Below are positions 8,858-19,888 of a stretch of DNA of 64,000 bases, piece after piece. A program made the translations under genes and the position numbers. The DNA is from Knufia peltigerae (Eukaryota > Ascomycota > Eurotiomycetes > Chaetothyriales > Trichomeriaceae), in the NCBI GenBank assembly GCA_030247855.1, contig JAPDRN010000088.1, forward strand, positions 1-64,000, written 5' to 3'. Position 1 is the first letter of the stretch; each line of letters begins with the position of its first letter. Under the pieces are notes generated by a model that worked only from the letters and a program-made list of their open reading frames with translations, had not been told where the DNA came from and did no database searches.

Positions 8858-11132
8858 CTACAGTTCGGGCAAGGGCATATCTGCCGGATTGGACGAGTCT
8901 AAGAAACCTTGGAGTTGCCATAAAGGATTATTCTCCTCGTACGTGTCAAACCACAGTGTACGCGGAGAGAAGTCCAAGACCTGATCGCTGAATGCTTCGA
9001 ATCCTCCAAAAGGCATGTCGTTGGCTCCTTCAGTTAGAGTAAACCCATGATTTTGCTCCGATATCCAGGGTGACTGGCCAGGAATCTGCGTGGATTGCAA
9101 AGTGGTCTCATATGGCTTGAAGTCAGTTTGATTCCCGGGCAGACTTTTCTGGCCACTGTTGTCGATTTCTCTCGCAACAGGGTCAGACGATGTAGATGTA
9201 GATTCCATGTCCGGCCTAGCAGAGCTAGAAGCCAACGATATGTTCTGCTGCTCATGAAGGACACCAAAAATGCTCCCGATTGCTCTCCTGTGACCGACCA
9301 TCTTCTGACGATCTCTCCGTTCGATGTAGATATGGCATGCTGCTTGAAGGAATTCGATGATAACAAGATGTCTCTGGGCGAGTGTATCATGCGGCGAGAG
9401 CAGTCGCAAAGCGGCTTGTGCGTCCTCAAGTGCCTTTTCTAATGGAAAAGATCTGTCAAGGTTCCCGAAGAAAGCAATTCCCGTGATCATAGCGGCCACA
9501 AAAACCGAGTTAACCACGAAAGGGAGTCGTTTCGGAACGTGTTTGCAGTTGTGGAGGACAGTTAGCAAATTAATCGATCGTACGGCAGAATCGACGCAGG
9601 CATCAACCAATGTCTGATTCGACGAACGAGTGGCATGTGTCGCTGTTTTGGTATTGGAGTCTCTCATTTCTTCGATGCTTACCGAAACATAATCGAGTAG
9701 GAAAGGCCTCGTGAGAAGGATAATCGACCAGTAGTATGCCTCTTTCAAATGAATGAGACCAATATTCGGGAGCCCTCCAGGGAGCCTCTCTTCTGGGCTG
9801 ATGCCATCTTCTTTCAGGCCTTGCTGGAACAGCGCTGTCCAGTATCGATGCTCTTTGCTGATCCTTTGGACAGCTTCCGTACTGACCATCCTCTTAGCGT
9901 ACACTTCGGTCTCGATGTGTTCGAAAATGGAGCAAAGATTCACCGCTGCGGAATAATTTTCCCTTTTTGTGGTGTCCCTGGTCTCCGAGGTGGAATACGG
10001 TCTTCCCAAAGAAGAACTCATCTGTATTGGTCAGTAGATAATTCTCAATTATTCGCAAGGAGGAAACGAGGTCCTGGCACCAAGCCCACAGCCACTAGAT
10101 GTCAGTCGGACTTACAAAGCTATCCAGAACGCGAAGTACTTTCCAAGTTCTTTCCCTAGTTCTGCGTTCCGACTCGGCAAACAGGTCGGCGACGTCCTTT
10201 TTATGAAGTCCCAAGGCATGAGCTGCTCTTGCGGCTGTGCCGAGCTGCATGAAAGCAGCGTTTCGCCTTGACGCCCCTAACATGTACATAGCAATCAGAA
10301 CATGAGACTGCACTGAAAGGAGACTCGGTTCTTCCATGTATAGCAAGGCTGTTAAATAGCGTCCATGATTGAAATACATTTCTGCGAGGTCATCCTTATC
10401 CTCCGCTGAAGTCTGAGCCCCTATGGCAAGGACGAGGTAGTAGATGGATCCGTAGGAATCGGTTTGGTCCGAGGTGCCGTCAATCCACTGGGGGAGGTAT
10501 GCCAGCAGATCCGACTCGTCAAAAAGATCAAGGACACAATTCGTCGTGAACATATACTGTCTGATAAGTGCAGTCGCCTCTTCCAGTGTCGGCTTCAAGA
10601 CGGCTTCATTCCTTTGGGAGTCCAGCCAATGTCCCTGCCCCTGAGGTTGGGGTATGTCCTCAACCATCATGTGCCGTAAAGGATCTTCTGTGAAAGCACA
10701 GGTTCCTATAGACGCTTCCACAAGCCTTCGAATATTTTGTAAAAAGGCAAGATTTGCTGAATCGCCGATGAACATGTACTTGCCTCTACTATCACGAATC
10801 AAACGGGTCAGCTGGGGCACAGGAGCCGTCGAGCCTTTGTCGTTTCCCATACTCTGACTGATTCTATCTGAGGCATGGTCAAGAACGCCGTCCGCAACCT
10901 TTTCGGCTTGAATGGTCTGGGGGGCGTGCTTAGTGACCTGAAACTGCGAGGATTGGGCTTCGTGCGCCTGGAACATTGGTCCATTTATGAAACGGCATTC
11001 CTGTTCGACTCTTCTTGAGATGCACCGTCCACAAGGCAAGACTCCATTGCAGCGTTCCTTGCGCCTTTTGCAATTCTCACAGGCCTTGAGACAGCGGCGC
11101 CTCGTGTCATCTGAGCTGTATCTGTGCGACAT
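8858..11132 (-). CDS. Zn(II)2Cys6 fungal transcription factor
   Basis: Predicted CDS is complement(join(8858..10021,10116..11132)), 726 residues, with one 94-nt phase-0 intron. Residues 18-46 hold the binuclear zinc cluster: six cysteines in C-x2-C-x6-C-x5-C-x2-C-x8-C order with a basic stretch (KRRKER) between the second and third. Around residues 190-350 lies the fungal-specific middle homology region, including AARAAHALGLHKKD and a following basic RRTRERTWKVLRVLD. The protein is most likely a nuclear activator or repressor binding CGG-containing half-sites. The C terminus is rich in Ser, Gln and Pro, typical of an activation region. The target pathway cannot be told, and no metabolic cluster lies beside it. 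The start is the ATG at 11132; an in-frame TTG lies nine bases upstream. Confidence 0.88.
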
Positions 11133-11594
11133 TTCTTGCAATCTGTATGGTCATCTCACATTTCAAGTCGCATCCTTCCTCCAATTTGCGCGAAAGGAAA
11201 CATGACAATCGCTGCTTGGGGACCACAGCGTTTGGTCGTCTGATACGAATGCGATACGACTGCTCAACGGCTTGATTGAACCAAATTCAGAGGTCCGTGC
11301 TCATTACGTATCAAGTATTATGATCGACCGTTTTGTACGGTGGACTATAGGTTCAGGCGAACCCGGACGACCGACGGCCAACAAGAATGTTTTCCACTTT
11401 CCACAATGGGAATGGTCTGTCTTCACTCCGTTTGTAGCCGCCATGACCACTGTCTTGCCAGACGGATTTACCAAAAGCCAACATAACATGTCACTCCAAT
11501 GTAGATGAAAAGTACCATTTACAATTGTATAGAATGTCTCCTTATTGGCCGCACCCTGTACTGCCCATCGAAAGGAAGATGTCGTTGAGAAACT
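11133..11594. other. Intergenic, upstream of the Zn2Cys6 gene
   Basis: No gene seen. One TACTCCGTA copy lies at its right edge (11596-11604). Confidence 0.5.
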
Positions 11595-11929
11595 TTACTC
11601 CGTAACATAGATGGCCAGAGGCTCAGCAAGAAGTTTCACGTTCTAGACCTTTGTTTTTCACCTCTGGAAAAATCAAAGTGACTCACTTGTCGGTCTTGGG
11701 CAGTTCGGACGGAAGATTGTTTGGCAGCACCTACGTCACCTGCTGTTGTACCGAAAAACATATATACCAGGTAGATTGGCTGCAAGACAGGTGACATATT
11801 AAGAACATTCCTGTTGTGAACTGCGCCCGCGCCTCCCAATCCATACCTAGAACTTACTTTCTCACGAACATCTTTATCATTGATGCCTCTAGCCGGTGAA
11901 ACTCTCACTACCGCTCCCACCGCGACCAT
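11595..11929 (-). CDS. Possible small three-exon gene, antisense-overlapping the next gene's 5' end
   Basis: Joining complement(11595..11642, 11687..11779, 11858..11929) gives a 70-residue frame with both introns in phase 0 and canonical donors (GTGAGT and GTAAGT). The peptide carries a short hydrophobic stretch (PIYLVYMFFG) followed by a polar tail (QSSVRTAQDRQ, then LAEPLAIYVTE). I know no family for it. The first intron has a good acceptor (TTGCAG), while the second is 44 nt with a weak CTAG acceptor. Its proposed ATG shares the tetranucleotide CATG with an ATG of the plus-strand REI1-like gene, so at most one of these 5' ends is likely right. Treat it as a hypothesis. Confidence 0.28.
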
Positions 11930-12872
11930 GACCACCCTCAAAGGCGAATCACTTTCAAGTTATCCCCTCCTCGCAAGTCGAGAACAGACACCAAACAGTG
12001 ATGAAGATAAAACAGCCGACTCATCGTCTCCCCCCTCTCCCAGTACCGAATATGTTTTCAATGAAGCAGAATGTCTGTTCTGCAACGAGATGAGCACAGA
12101 TTTGGGCCAAAATTTGGCCCATATGTCAAAAACTCATGGTCTATTTGTAGATTCGACGAATCTATTGGTAGATATGAGCACCCTCGTTGGATATTTTCAT
12201 CTGGTCATCTCCGGATATTACGAATGTCTCTACTGTGGAACACAGCGAAACACTCGGCAAGCAGTGCAGCAGCACATGATGGCAAAGGGACACTGCAAAT
12301 ATGATCTCACAAACAAGGAGGCTGAGTACAGAGACTTCTACGACTTCCCCACGTCAGATGCAGAAGAAGAATTGTACCACAATCTCCATGCCAGGCATTC
12401 CCCATACGACACTCAACTTCGAGCGCAGGCCAGGACGAGGAGACAACGAGCAGCAAATGCTTCAGACGTCACTGGAACAGGCCACAATATTACCTCGTCT
12501 CTTTCTGATCAAGCCTTGCAGACTCCGGCCGCATATCCACAGACCGATGCCGAAGTAACCCCAAGTGCTGCCGAGCCCACCTCTCGTTCCAATGCCGAAG
12601 TGAGTACAAGAGCACTGAAGCAAGAATTTGCCCTCAACAGCCAGCTTGCACAACTTCGTGCTGAAGATCGGAGAAGTCTCATGCATTTACCAAGTTCACA
12701 ACAAAGGGCAGTTCTTGCAAATCACCACAAACAAATGGAGAAGGCAAGAAGGACGGAGCAGACACATCGCGGTCGTTTGGAAACCGCTGGGAACATTTTC
12801 GGTCGTCTGGGCACAGTCAGATTGGTACGGCAGCCTCCCCATTTCGGAAATGTTTCTGGTCTGAATCGATGA
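11883..12872 (+). CDS. REI1-like C2H2 zinc-finger protein lacking the N-terminal finger
   Basis: A 329-residue single-exon protein. Two zinc fingers in the Rei1/ZNF622 arrangement are present: C-x2-C-x12-H-x4-H (CLFC...HMSKTH) near residues 63-81, and C-x2-C-x12-H-x5-H (CLYC...HMMAKGH) about 55 residues later, joined by the family linker LLVDMSTLVGYFHL. Behind them comes YDL and an acidic DFYDFPTSDAEEE. Rei1 is a cytoplasmic factor that helps recycle Arx1 during 60S maturation. Canonical Rei1 begins with an extra C2H2 finger and a WHRYNLKRRV-type segment; neither is in this frame nor visible in the 600 bases upstream, so this is either a truncated paralogue or a related fungal protein. The C-terminal third is Gln/Arg-rich. 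An ATG at 11928 is an equally possible start. Confidence 0.75.
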   Translation: MPLAGETLTTAPTATMTTLKGESLSSYPLLASREQTPNSDEDKTADSSSPPSPSTEYVFNEAECLFCNEMSTDLGQNLAHMSKTHGLFVDSTNLLVDMSTLVGYFHLVISGYYECLYCGTQRNTRQAVQQHMMAKGHCKYDLTNKEAEYRDFYDFPTSDAEEELYHNLHARHSPYDTQLRAQARTRRQRAANASDVTGTGHNITSSLSDQALQTPAAYPQTDAEVTPSAAEPTSRSNAEVSTRALKQEFALNSQLAQLRAEDRRSLMHLPSSQQRAVLANHHKQMEKARRTEQTHRGRLETAGNIFGRLGTVRLVRQPPHFGNVSGLNR

Positions 12873-13375
12873 GCCTTCTGGGTTTCCGGGGTTATGACAT
12901 GGTATTGCCTTTGATGTGTAAGATTAGTGACCTGTTGTGGGGCTTGTCCATGATATTGCATGCATCATGGAATTGCGGATTCTCGACATCGTACGGAGTT
13001 TAAAGGCTCAAATAGCTCATTCTCAGAAGATGTGAAGTGGGAAGCAATAGACCTACATTGCCTGAATTGCTTCATGGAGTTTGCTGACTGTTTGTTGGTC
13101 CTTTTGATTCACTAAGTCGCAAATTGACATCGACTCTCGCCGCTTATATATGCCAGGCACCATATTTTAAAACAGCGACAATGATGCCTGGAAGTGGTAA
13201 TGATTTACTCACTCCGCGTTCTCTCCAAAACGGAGACCACGATCTTTATGAGCGCCATTGATTCTTTCGATATTTGTGTCAAAGAGACAGTCGCGAATGT
13301 TACGCGTGAACTCTACGTCCGAATCTGTCATTGTCACATTCTTATCCAGGTTCCTGGGGGGGCAAATCTAGTACA
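12873..13375. other. Upstream region of GCN5
   Basis: No gene seen. A TATA-like CTTATATATG lies near 13143-13152, about 230 nt before the GCN5 ATG. Confidence 0.5.
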
Positions 13376-14864
13376 ATGGCGCTCATGAATGGCGAAAGTA
13401 AGTCGCGCGATGATCTACCGCGGGAGATGAGCCTGATTCTCATTGCTGACATCTTGCAGCTGTCAAAAGAAAGGCTTCAGAAGATGCTTCGTCGTCTCGG
13501 TCGAAGAAGGCGCGGACAGAATCCCCCAGTCTTGATGACGGTGCTGTCACAAAACACGAAGATGTAAGACTTTACTTTCCAATCCCTCACCAAAATAATC
13601 ATGGCCAAGTTTCAAAAACCCACGCTCTGGTTGTGGCGATATGATTGCCCCTGTCTCCCACAGTGGTCCTGACTCAGAAGAATCATAAGCTAACAGAAAG
13701 ATCTTGCAGTCTGACACCGAACCTCTAATCACACCCACTCCTGTCGATTTTCCCGAAAAGCCCGCTGTTATTGAGGAAAAGCAGGGTCAGATTGAGTTCA
13801 GAGTCGTTAACAACGACAACTCAAGAGAGCATAACATCATCCTGACTGGATTGAAATGTATTTTCCAAAAGCAGCTACCCAAGATGCCTAAGGACTACAT
13901 TGCTCGGCTCGTATACGACAAGACACACCTTTCAATCGCAATCATAAAGCAACCTCTCGAAGTCGTGGGTGGAATCACATACCGACCATTCAACTCGCGG
14001 AAATTTGCCGAGATTGTGTTTTGCGCTATCTCTTCAGATCAGCAGGTCAAGGGATACGGGGCACATCTCATGGCTCACCTGAAGGACTATGTGAAGGCCA
14101 CCTCTCCAATCATGTACTTCCTCACCTATGCCGACAATTACGCTATTGGCTACTTCAAGAAGCAGGGATTTACCAAAGAAATCACATTGGACAAATCCAT
14201 ATGGATGGGATACATCAAGGACTACGAAGGAGGTACTATCATGCAGTGCAGCATGCTCCCCAAGATCCGCTATCTACAGGTCCCCCGCATGTTGCAGAAG
14301 CAGAAGGAGGCAGTCATGGCCAAGATTCGGGCGGTGAGCAAGTCACATATTGTCCATCCTCCGCCGGCTGCATGGAAGAACGGTGTCTGCGAGATTGATC
14401 CAATGTCGATAACAGCCATCAAGGAGTCAGGCTGGTCTCCCTCCATGGACGAACTCTCACGTCAACCCCGTCATGGCCCCAATTACAACCAGCTCCTGCA
14501 TCTCCTCAATGACATGCAGAACCACACCGCAGCTTGGCCTTTTGCTCAACCCGTGAACAAAGACGAAGTGCCAGATTACTACGAAGTGATCAAAGAGCCA
14601 ATGGACCTGTCCACTATGGAGGAGCGCCTACAGAACGACCTGTACCCGAGACCAGACGATTTCATCAAAGATGCGAGGCTCATCTTCGATAATTGTCGCC
14701 GCTACAACAACGAGACTACTCCTTACGCTAAAAGCGCAAACAAGCTAGAAAAGTTCATGTGGCAGCAAATCAAGAACATCCCCGAATGGTCGGTAAGTAA
14801 TACTGTGATCTTTTTCTTCCTCACTGTGTGTATGCTGACTTCTTTTTAGCATCTTGCAGAATAA
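13376..14864 (+). CDS. GCN5: SAGA histone acetyltransferase Gcn5
   Basis: Four exons, join(13376..13397,13460..13563,13710..14792,14850..14864), give 407 residues with phases agreeing throughout. The first exon is 22 nt and the last encodes only HLAE and the stop. Residues 1-42 are Ser/Lys-rich. The GNAT acetyltransferase domain spans about 55-220: [10 protein letters not shown] carries the catalytic Glu, [10 protein letters not shown] is the acetyl-CoA binding loop, and [15 protein letters not shown] is the C-terminal motif. A bromodomain occupies about 300-400, with [17 protein letters not shown] and the acetyl-lysine-contacting Asn in RRYNNET. Gcn5 acetylates H3 K9/K14 within SAGA and ADA. 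Length is slightly below yeast Gcn5 (439). Confidence 0.96.
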
Positions 14865-15847
14865 TTCCGAGGTCGAAATTCACACTGTTTGCTGCCAATA
14901 ACACTGTGGTCAGCTCTTGTTCTAGCGTTCACATCAACCGAGCAAAGGCGGGCGTTTGGAATGGAAGGGATATTGACGATCAACTCCTCTTAACCTGGGC
15001 AGACATAGGTGCAGAAGTCAGAGGCTACTGATTTTGCTCTCTATTTATGACTAGACATCACAGCCTAAGTTGGCTACCATGGGGTTTGAGCGAGAGTTGC
15101 TTGGGGTGAATTTCTAACATAGGTTCGGCGTTGTAGCAGGGCACCAGAGATCCGAGGCGGCTCTGCATTTCACTCATCTTTGGAGATTAGTTGAGTGGCT
15201 AAGTGCTTTTATCCTGCTATGTGGTGACTTAGGTCTTTTTGTTTGATACCCTAGATGCGTGAATGAGCTAGCAATGAGAATACGAATGAATCATGAATGA
15301 AATTTCACTGAGTGTTTACTTTGACTGGTTGCTTTGATTGATGGTCGTTGATTTGGTTGCAGACTGGCAGCAATTCCGGAGTGTGACCAATTGTGAGTGG
15401 CCGTTGCCCCCCTGTAAGTCCGTTGCGCAACCAACTTCCAAGATTCATCGCAGTCTCACCACGACTTTATCACTTCTTCCAACTGACCACGACATCTTCC
15501 TCTGCTGAAACAGTCAAGATCAATCTCCTCTTCCTTGACGCACTCGCTTTTACATGATCGTTCGCTATAAGGCATAACTCCAGTGCGATTCACATCCCGA
15601 GCTTGTTTACCCGCTTCGCGTACCCGATCTCAGCTCTTGCGACAACACCTGCGCTCGTTCAGACACCGAGTCCATGCCAAATTTTCACAACTTCTGCTCA
15701 TAACACGACGAGGATTGGATAGAAGTCATAGCCAGCGCAAGTTGGACGCTCAGCAGTACTGACAGAGCAACCAAAAGCCACTGCGGACCGAGAAGCCACC
15801 CCCGAAGACAGTAGTGGTTACTTGCATCCTGGCACATACCAGCAACA
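14865..15847. other. GCN5 3' flank and RAX1 promoter/leader
   Basis: No gene seen. Bases 15430-15847 are pyrimidine-rich CT tracts typical of a fungal promoter and 5' leader. Confidence 0.5.
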
Positions 15848-17105
15848 ATGGCGCATCATCACATGAATCCTGAGCAGGAGCTTGAGCAGCGCAACCGCCT
15901 GCCGACTCTGATGGAGGTTTTGGGGAGAAGGACATTGGCTCCTGTGGACTTGTTCTCATTCTACATCTACATGCGCGACCAACAGCGCTCAGTTGACTAC
16001 CTTGATTTTTGGTATGATCAAAATCGATTCCAGTAGTCTGAGCGATTGACTGACTATACTTCAGGCTCGATGTCTCACAACATATGTCTCTTTGTAGGCA
16101 CTACGTTCGAGAGTTGCGGCGGTCAATGCTCGTAGACACGCCTGAGATGGAAAAAGCCACAAGCAAAAGGTCTTCTGCCCTTCTGGGAGATTTCGATCTC
16201 GGCGAGGGCATGGATACAAGAAAGAGCGGGCAAGAGTCTAGGGTGTCGGCGATCTTGCGAGGAGATAATGGAACTCGCAACAAGCCGACGAGCAGAGGCA
16301 GAGGAAACTCTTATGACCATTCGCCGGCCCATAGCATGGGTTCATCACACTCAAGGAATTACAGCCGGCCATCTGCAGATCGACCATCTCCATCCGAGCA
16401 ATTGCCCCAGCCTAGCTATTCGACCCCAGAAGTCCGTACAGACTCGAATTCGCCCGGCCATAGTGTCGCTAGGGCCGACATCAAAGCCAGTGCGGAGAAG
16501 ATCTTGTACACATTCGTACTCCCTGGGTCAGAAAGAGAGATTGTCCTGCCAGATACAATGCTGAACAAGATCATACGCGCTATTGAGGAAGAAGGCCGTG
16601 ATGATCCCGAAGTATTCGACGATGCGAAGGATTATGTCTTCCAGGCCATGGAAAGAGATGCCTTCCCTGGTTTCCTGCAGGCTAAGGCCCTAGGGAATCT
16701 TGTGCCTTTGAGTGTATTGATCAGACTCATTATCGGTCTCTCCAGTCTAATGGCTGGCTTCTGGGGCGGTTTTTACATGATCCTCAGAAACATCTCGCGA
16801 AGTACGAGGTGTTGGGTAAGAAATCACTATCCAGACATTTGCCTCTCGCCGCTGACATTCTTTTTTAGCTTATTCTGCCATTCGTCATCGGATCTTATTT
16901 CCTGGTGTCGTATCAGTACAAACTTGATATTATCACAGCATACTTGGGCTTCTCAGAATATACGTGGATGAACTGGTCAAGGGTTAGGGAACCTTTTGTC
17001 AGAAGGCTCCTCTTGACACGAGCCACCATGGCGTTCTTTATGTTCGCTGCTGTAGCTGTGGGACTAAGTGTGCTGTTCATATTCGTGCCTGGGACGAATT
17101 TCTGA
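15848..17105 (+). CDS. RAX1: Rax1-like RGS-domain membrane protein
   Basis: Predicted CDS is join(15848..16011,16065..16815,16869..17105), 383 residues. I chose the acceptor at 16064 because it restores DYLDFWLDVSQHMSLCRHYVREL, the RGS helix expected there; a later AG would delete ten residues. The RGS domain is split: its first part lies at residues 15-80 (LGRRTLAPVDLFSFYIYM), then a Ser-rich insert at 85-195, then its second part (EKILYTFVLPGSEREIVLP to ERDAFPGFLQAKALGNL). Three C-terminal membrane segments follow (IGLSSLMAGFWGGFYMIL, LILPFVIGSYFLVSYQY, MAFFMFAAVAVGLSVLFIF). Yeast Rax1 works with Rax2 to mark bud sites; in filamentous fungi it influences polarity and conidiation. Confidence 0.9.
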
Positions 17106-17909
17106 GCCGGCAGCACGCTTGGCCGATGCACCGGGTTATGCGAACAACGAGTTTCGGCAAGGTCTCTTTTGGGCGTTATGGATATCGGGACCTTTGAGCA
17201 ATGGGGAATACCAGGCCAGGAATCTTGTACACAGTCGGTATACGTTGTTGATCTTGAAGCGCGGCGTTGAACACTATCCCAGTTCAGGCAGCGCACGGAA
17301 AGATTTTCGTTTCTTTCGAAAGACAGTTAGCAAGTCCTTGCCTAGTGGGCAAGACCAAAAGGGATGTTTCGGTATGATGAGGGTGAATTGGAGCTTGAAT
17401 ACATATCCGCTTTTATACTTCTTTAGCTTCTGATCCACGAGCAAGCTGGAACGATGCTCAAAACTACCTCATACCAGATCAATAATTCACCAAACAACAG
17501 GAGATTCTAGGAACTTTTGCCATAACAACGTCGGTCTCTATGGGCATTATTATTTGGAAAGAAAAACCGTCTACCCAAAGGCGTTGCCCATACCCTGAGC
17601 CTGGCCTCCTTGTTTGTCAGCTTGTGGTGGATGAGATGTCCTCGATCTCGTGAATGCAATTATCTCACTCCATTGGAAGGAAGTCGGCATGATGAACACG
17701 AGAGGGAAAAAAGCGGCCTGACCTCGAGGATAAAAGAATCGTCATGTCATAAATTCGTCTCTATGGGCGGGGTTGATGCTTTATCAAAAAGATGATTCAT
17801 GTTCGTCAAAGGTGGATCTTGCACGGTGTTGTTTTTGTTGTCATGCCTCGTGTGTTCATGATCCTCTGGTCATCATATGGAGTACAACGCAGGTCAACAT
17901 CATTCTTTT
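17106..17909. other. Intergenic between convergent RAX1 and CSN7 genes
   Basis: No gene seen; probably the two 3' UTRs. Open frames here are short and without splice logic. Confidence 0.5.
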
Positions 17910-18924
17910 TCATCCAGTCTCCCATTTTGAACCGCGACCTCGATTTCTCTTTGCTCCTCTAGAGCTTCCTCCGCCGTGCCCTCCCCGAGAGCTGGTGCCG
18001 CTGCTAACGTCGCCAATGCCTTCGTCGAGGTCCATCTGTCCGTCGTCGTCGCTGACGTCGTCGCCCTCTCCTTCCATCTGAGCGTCGAGGTCTCGTTTGC
18101 TGGGTAGCCGCCCTGCGGCACGAAGCTGTGCGTGGTTGATGTTGGCAATGGCGGGTTTCGTAGACAAGACCGCAGCGTCGACGGCGGCCTGTCTCCTCCG
18201 CTCGATGGTGTTGCGCTGGATCGCCTCGTTCCGCATAGAAGTGATCTGGGTGTCCAATTCGCCGATCATGGATGTGCAGCGGGATTCCCAGACTTGCAGG
18301 ATCTGGAGGAGCGCAGGCAGGGATTGAGGCCGCAAGTCTCGCAGTGGCGCGACGGACGTGACGTTGACTGACGGTGGGTTGGACGTCGGGGAGAGTCGTG
18401 CCGTGAGGAGGCCTGCGTAGATGGACTGCGTCACGAGCGACTCTAGGCTGGCGGTGTCGGGCAGGACGAGGGATTGGAGCAGGGATTGGTAGGTGAGGGT
18501 GTTCGTCGTCGTCGTGCTGCTTGGTGCAAAAGGCGAAGAGAGCGTGAGGAGGCTGAGTTGACGGAGTTTGAAGATTTGAGAGTCATCGAGAGATGGCAAG
18601 TTTGGTGTCGCTGTTCACAGGTCAGTCGGTTCGCTCGACTAGGTCTAAGGTCTAGTCGGATGAGAGGGTGTACGTACCTTTGTATTCTTCGTAAGTGCCC
18701 CAGCTGAAGATCTCGAGAAGGGTCAGCCATGATTCCAAGTCGGTGCCTCGAAGACTCTGGCAAGCTGTTGTCTGGAGGAGCTCGGTGAAGACGTATGTTC
18801 CTGGAGCGGATATGGCAGATTTGATCAATTCAGCGACGAAGCGTGAGGATGGGCTCTTTGTGGTGTTTGCGAGATGGACAAAGGGCTGAAGGGATGCTAG
18901 AGCCTTCGTTTGAGATTGATCCAT
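17910..18924 (-). CDS. COP9 signalosome subunit 7
   Basis: Predicted CDS is complement(join(17910..18610,18678..18924)), 315 residues, with a 67-nt phase-1 intron. The start MDQSQTKALASLQPFV is preferred; an in-frame extension of 29 codons upstream exists but has no clear family match. The N-terminal helical repeats (ELLQTTACQSL, LLEIFSWGTYEEYK) lead into a PCI domain with the winged-helix part YQSLLQSLVLPDTASLESLVTQSIYAGLLTARL near 120-155. After the PCI comes a helix (WESRCTSMIGELDTQITSM) and then a low-complexity Asp/Gly/Arg-rich tail. CSN7 is a PCI scaffold of the complex that removes NEDD8 from cullins; in fungi the complex governs development and light responses. Its promoter faces that of the copper ATPase. 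Confidence 0.88.
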
Positions 18925-19888
18925 ATTGACGGTCGAAACGAGGGAATGAACGATATGGTTGTTCACGAGCTCGTCGCGGGGAGAATACGTGGGTGTGGAC
19001 TCAGATGTCAAGTCGATGATGTCTATGGGGTACGGACTACAGTGGCAGCCTTATTGATCTTGGCAGATCAGTCATTAGTGCGGCACAAGGCTGTGTGAGG
19101 ACATCAGGCGATAGGTTTCGGGGGGTCGCGGCCAAACGGTTACTAGGCCGCAGGTTACCGGCAAAGGCCATGTTTTGTGCCTGGAAGTGCTGTACCTGGT
19201 ATGAGGCACGCGTACTTTGTTTGATTGCATCCAATGCGTAGATATTGCTCTCTCTCTCGTTCTGAAATGGTTCATGTAAGCACAGCTTCAACTGCACGAG
19301 TAATCTTAATACTTTACGACCATTGTTGACGTGGTCTGACCTGTCTCACGTGATTACTTTATTGACGAGGCTGTCAGATGAGGTCTTTGGGGGTGCATTC
19401 AATATTACTCCGTACTCGGTACAGACACCTAATCAAATCATCCTTCGGCGCTCTCGGTGGGTTTCTAGGCGTGGCTTTTGCTCGACAGCCCCCCTTGTTT
19501 TTGCAACTAGTTCGAACACGCGCATCCTTGTTTCTAAGCAGAGCCACCCAAGAAAACTACTATACATAGTGATCGATCTTCAGGCCCAGGGATCCGACTG
19601 CGCAATCCCCCGTCTCACCAGTTCTACCCTCGTTTCGCAATTGTCCCTCTTCCACCATCACACTGTTCCAGCAACCTCCTGGGTTTCAGCTCGATTCCCT
19701 TAGCGACTCGTGCTTTTACACTCTTTGAACACCTTCAGCATTTCCTTCCGATTCTCGTGTCCGAAGCACAGAATTTCCTCCGCCAGTCTGTGTCGCAACA
19801 AAACGAGGCCGTACAAACGATGAATTTCTAATCCTCACGATCGTCCCACTATATCTTGGCTACCCTACATAACGATTCACCATTAGCA
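18925..19888. other. Divergent promoter region, CSN7 / CCC2
   Basis: Roughly 960 bases between divergently transcribed genes. One TACTCCGTA copy is at 19406-19414. Bases 19600-19850 are C/T-rich, as expected for the CCC2 leader. An 86-codon minus frame at 19037-19297 is discussed under rejected items. Confidence 0.5.

Noticed and set aside
8858..11132. Secondary-metabolite or catabolic cluster around the Zn2Cys6 factor
   Set aside because: Neighbours are housekeeping genes (rad1, OST5, GCN5); no synthase, transporter or oxidoreductase set nearby.
19037..19323. Microprotein gene on the minus strand between CSN7 and CCC2 (76 residues if ATG GTC is spliced to a 75-codon exon)
   Set aside because: Splice signals are possible but the peptide has no family likeness and lies in a divergent promoter; not enough to call.
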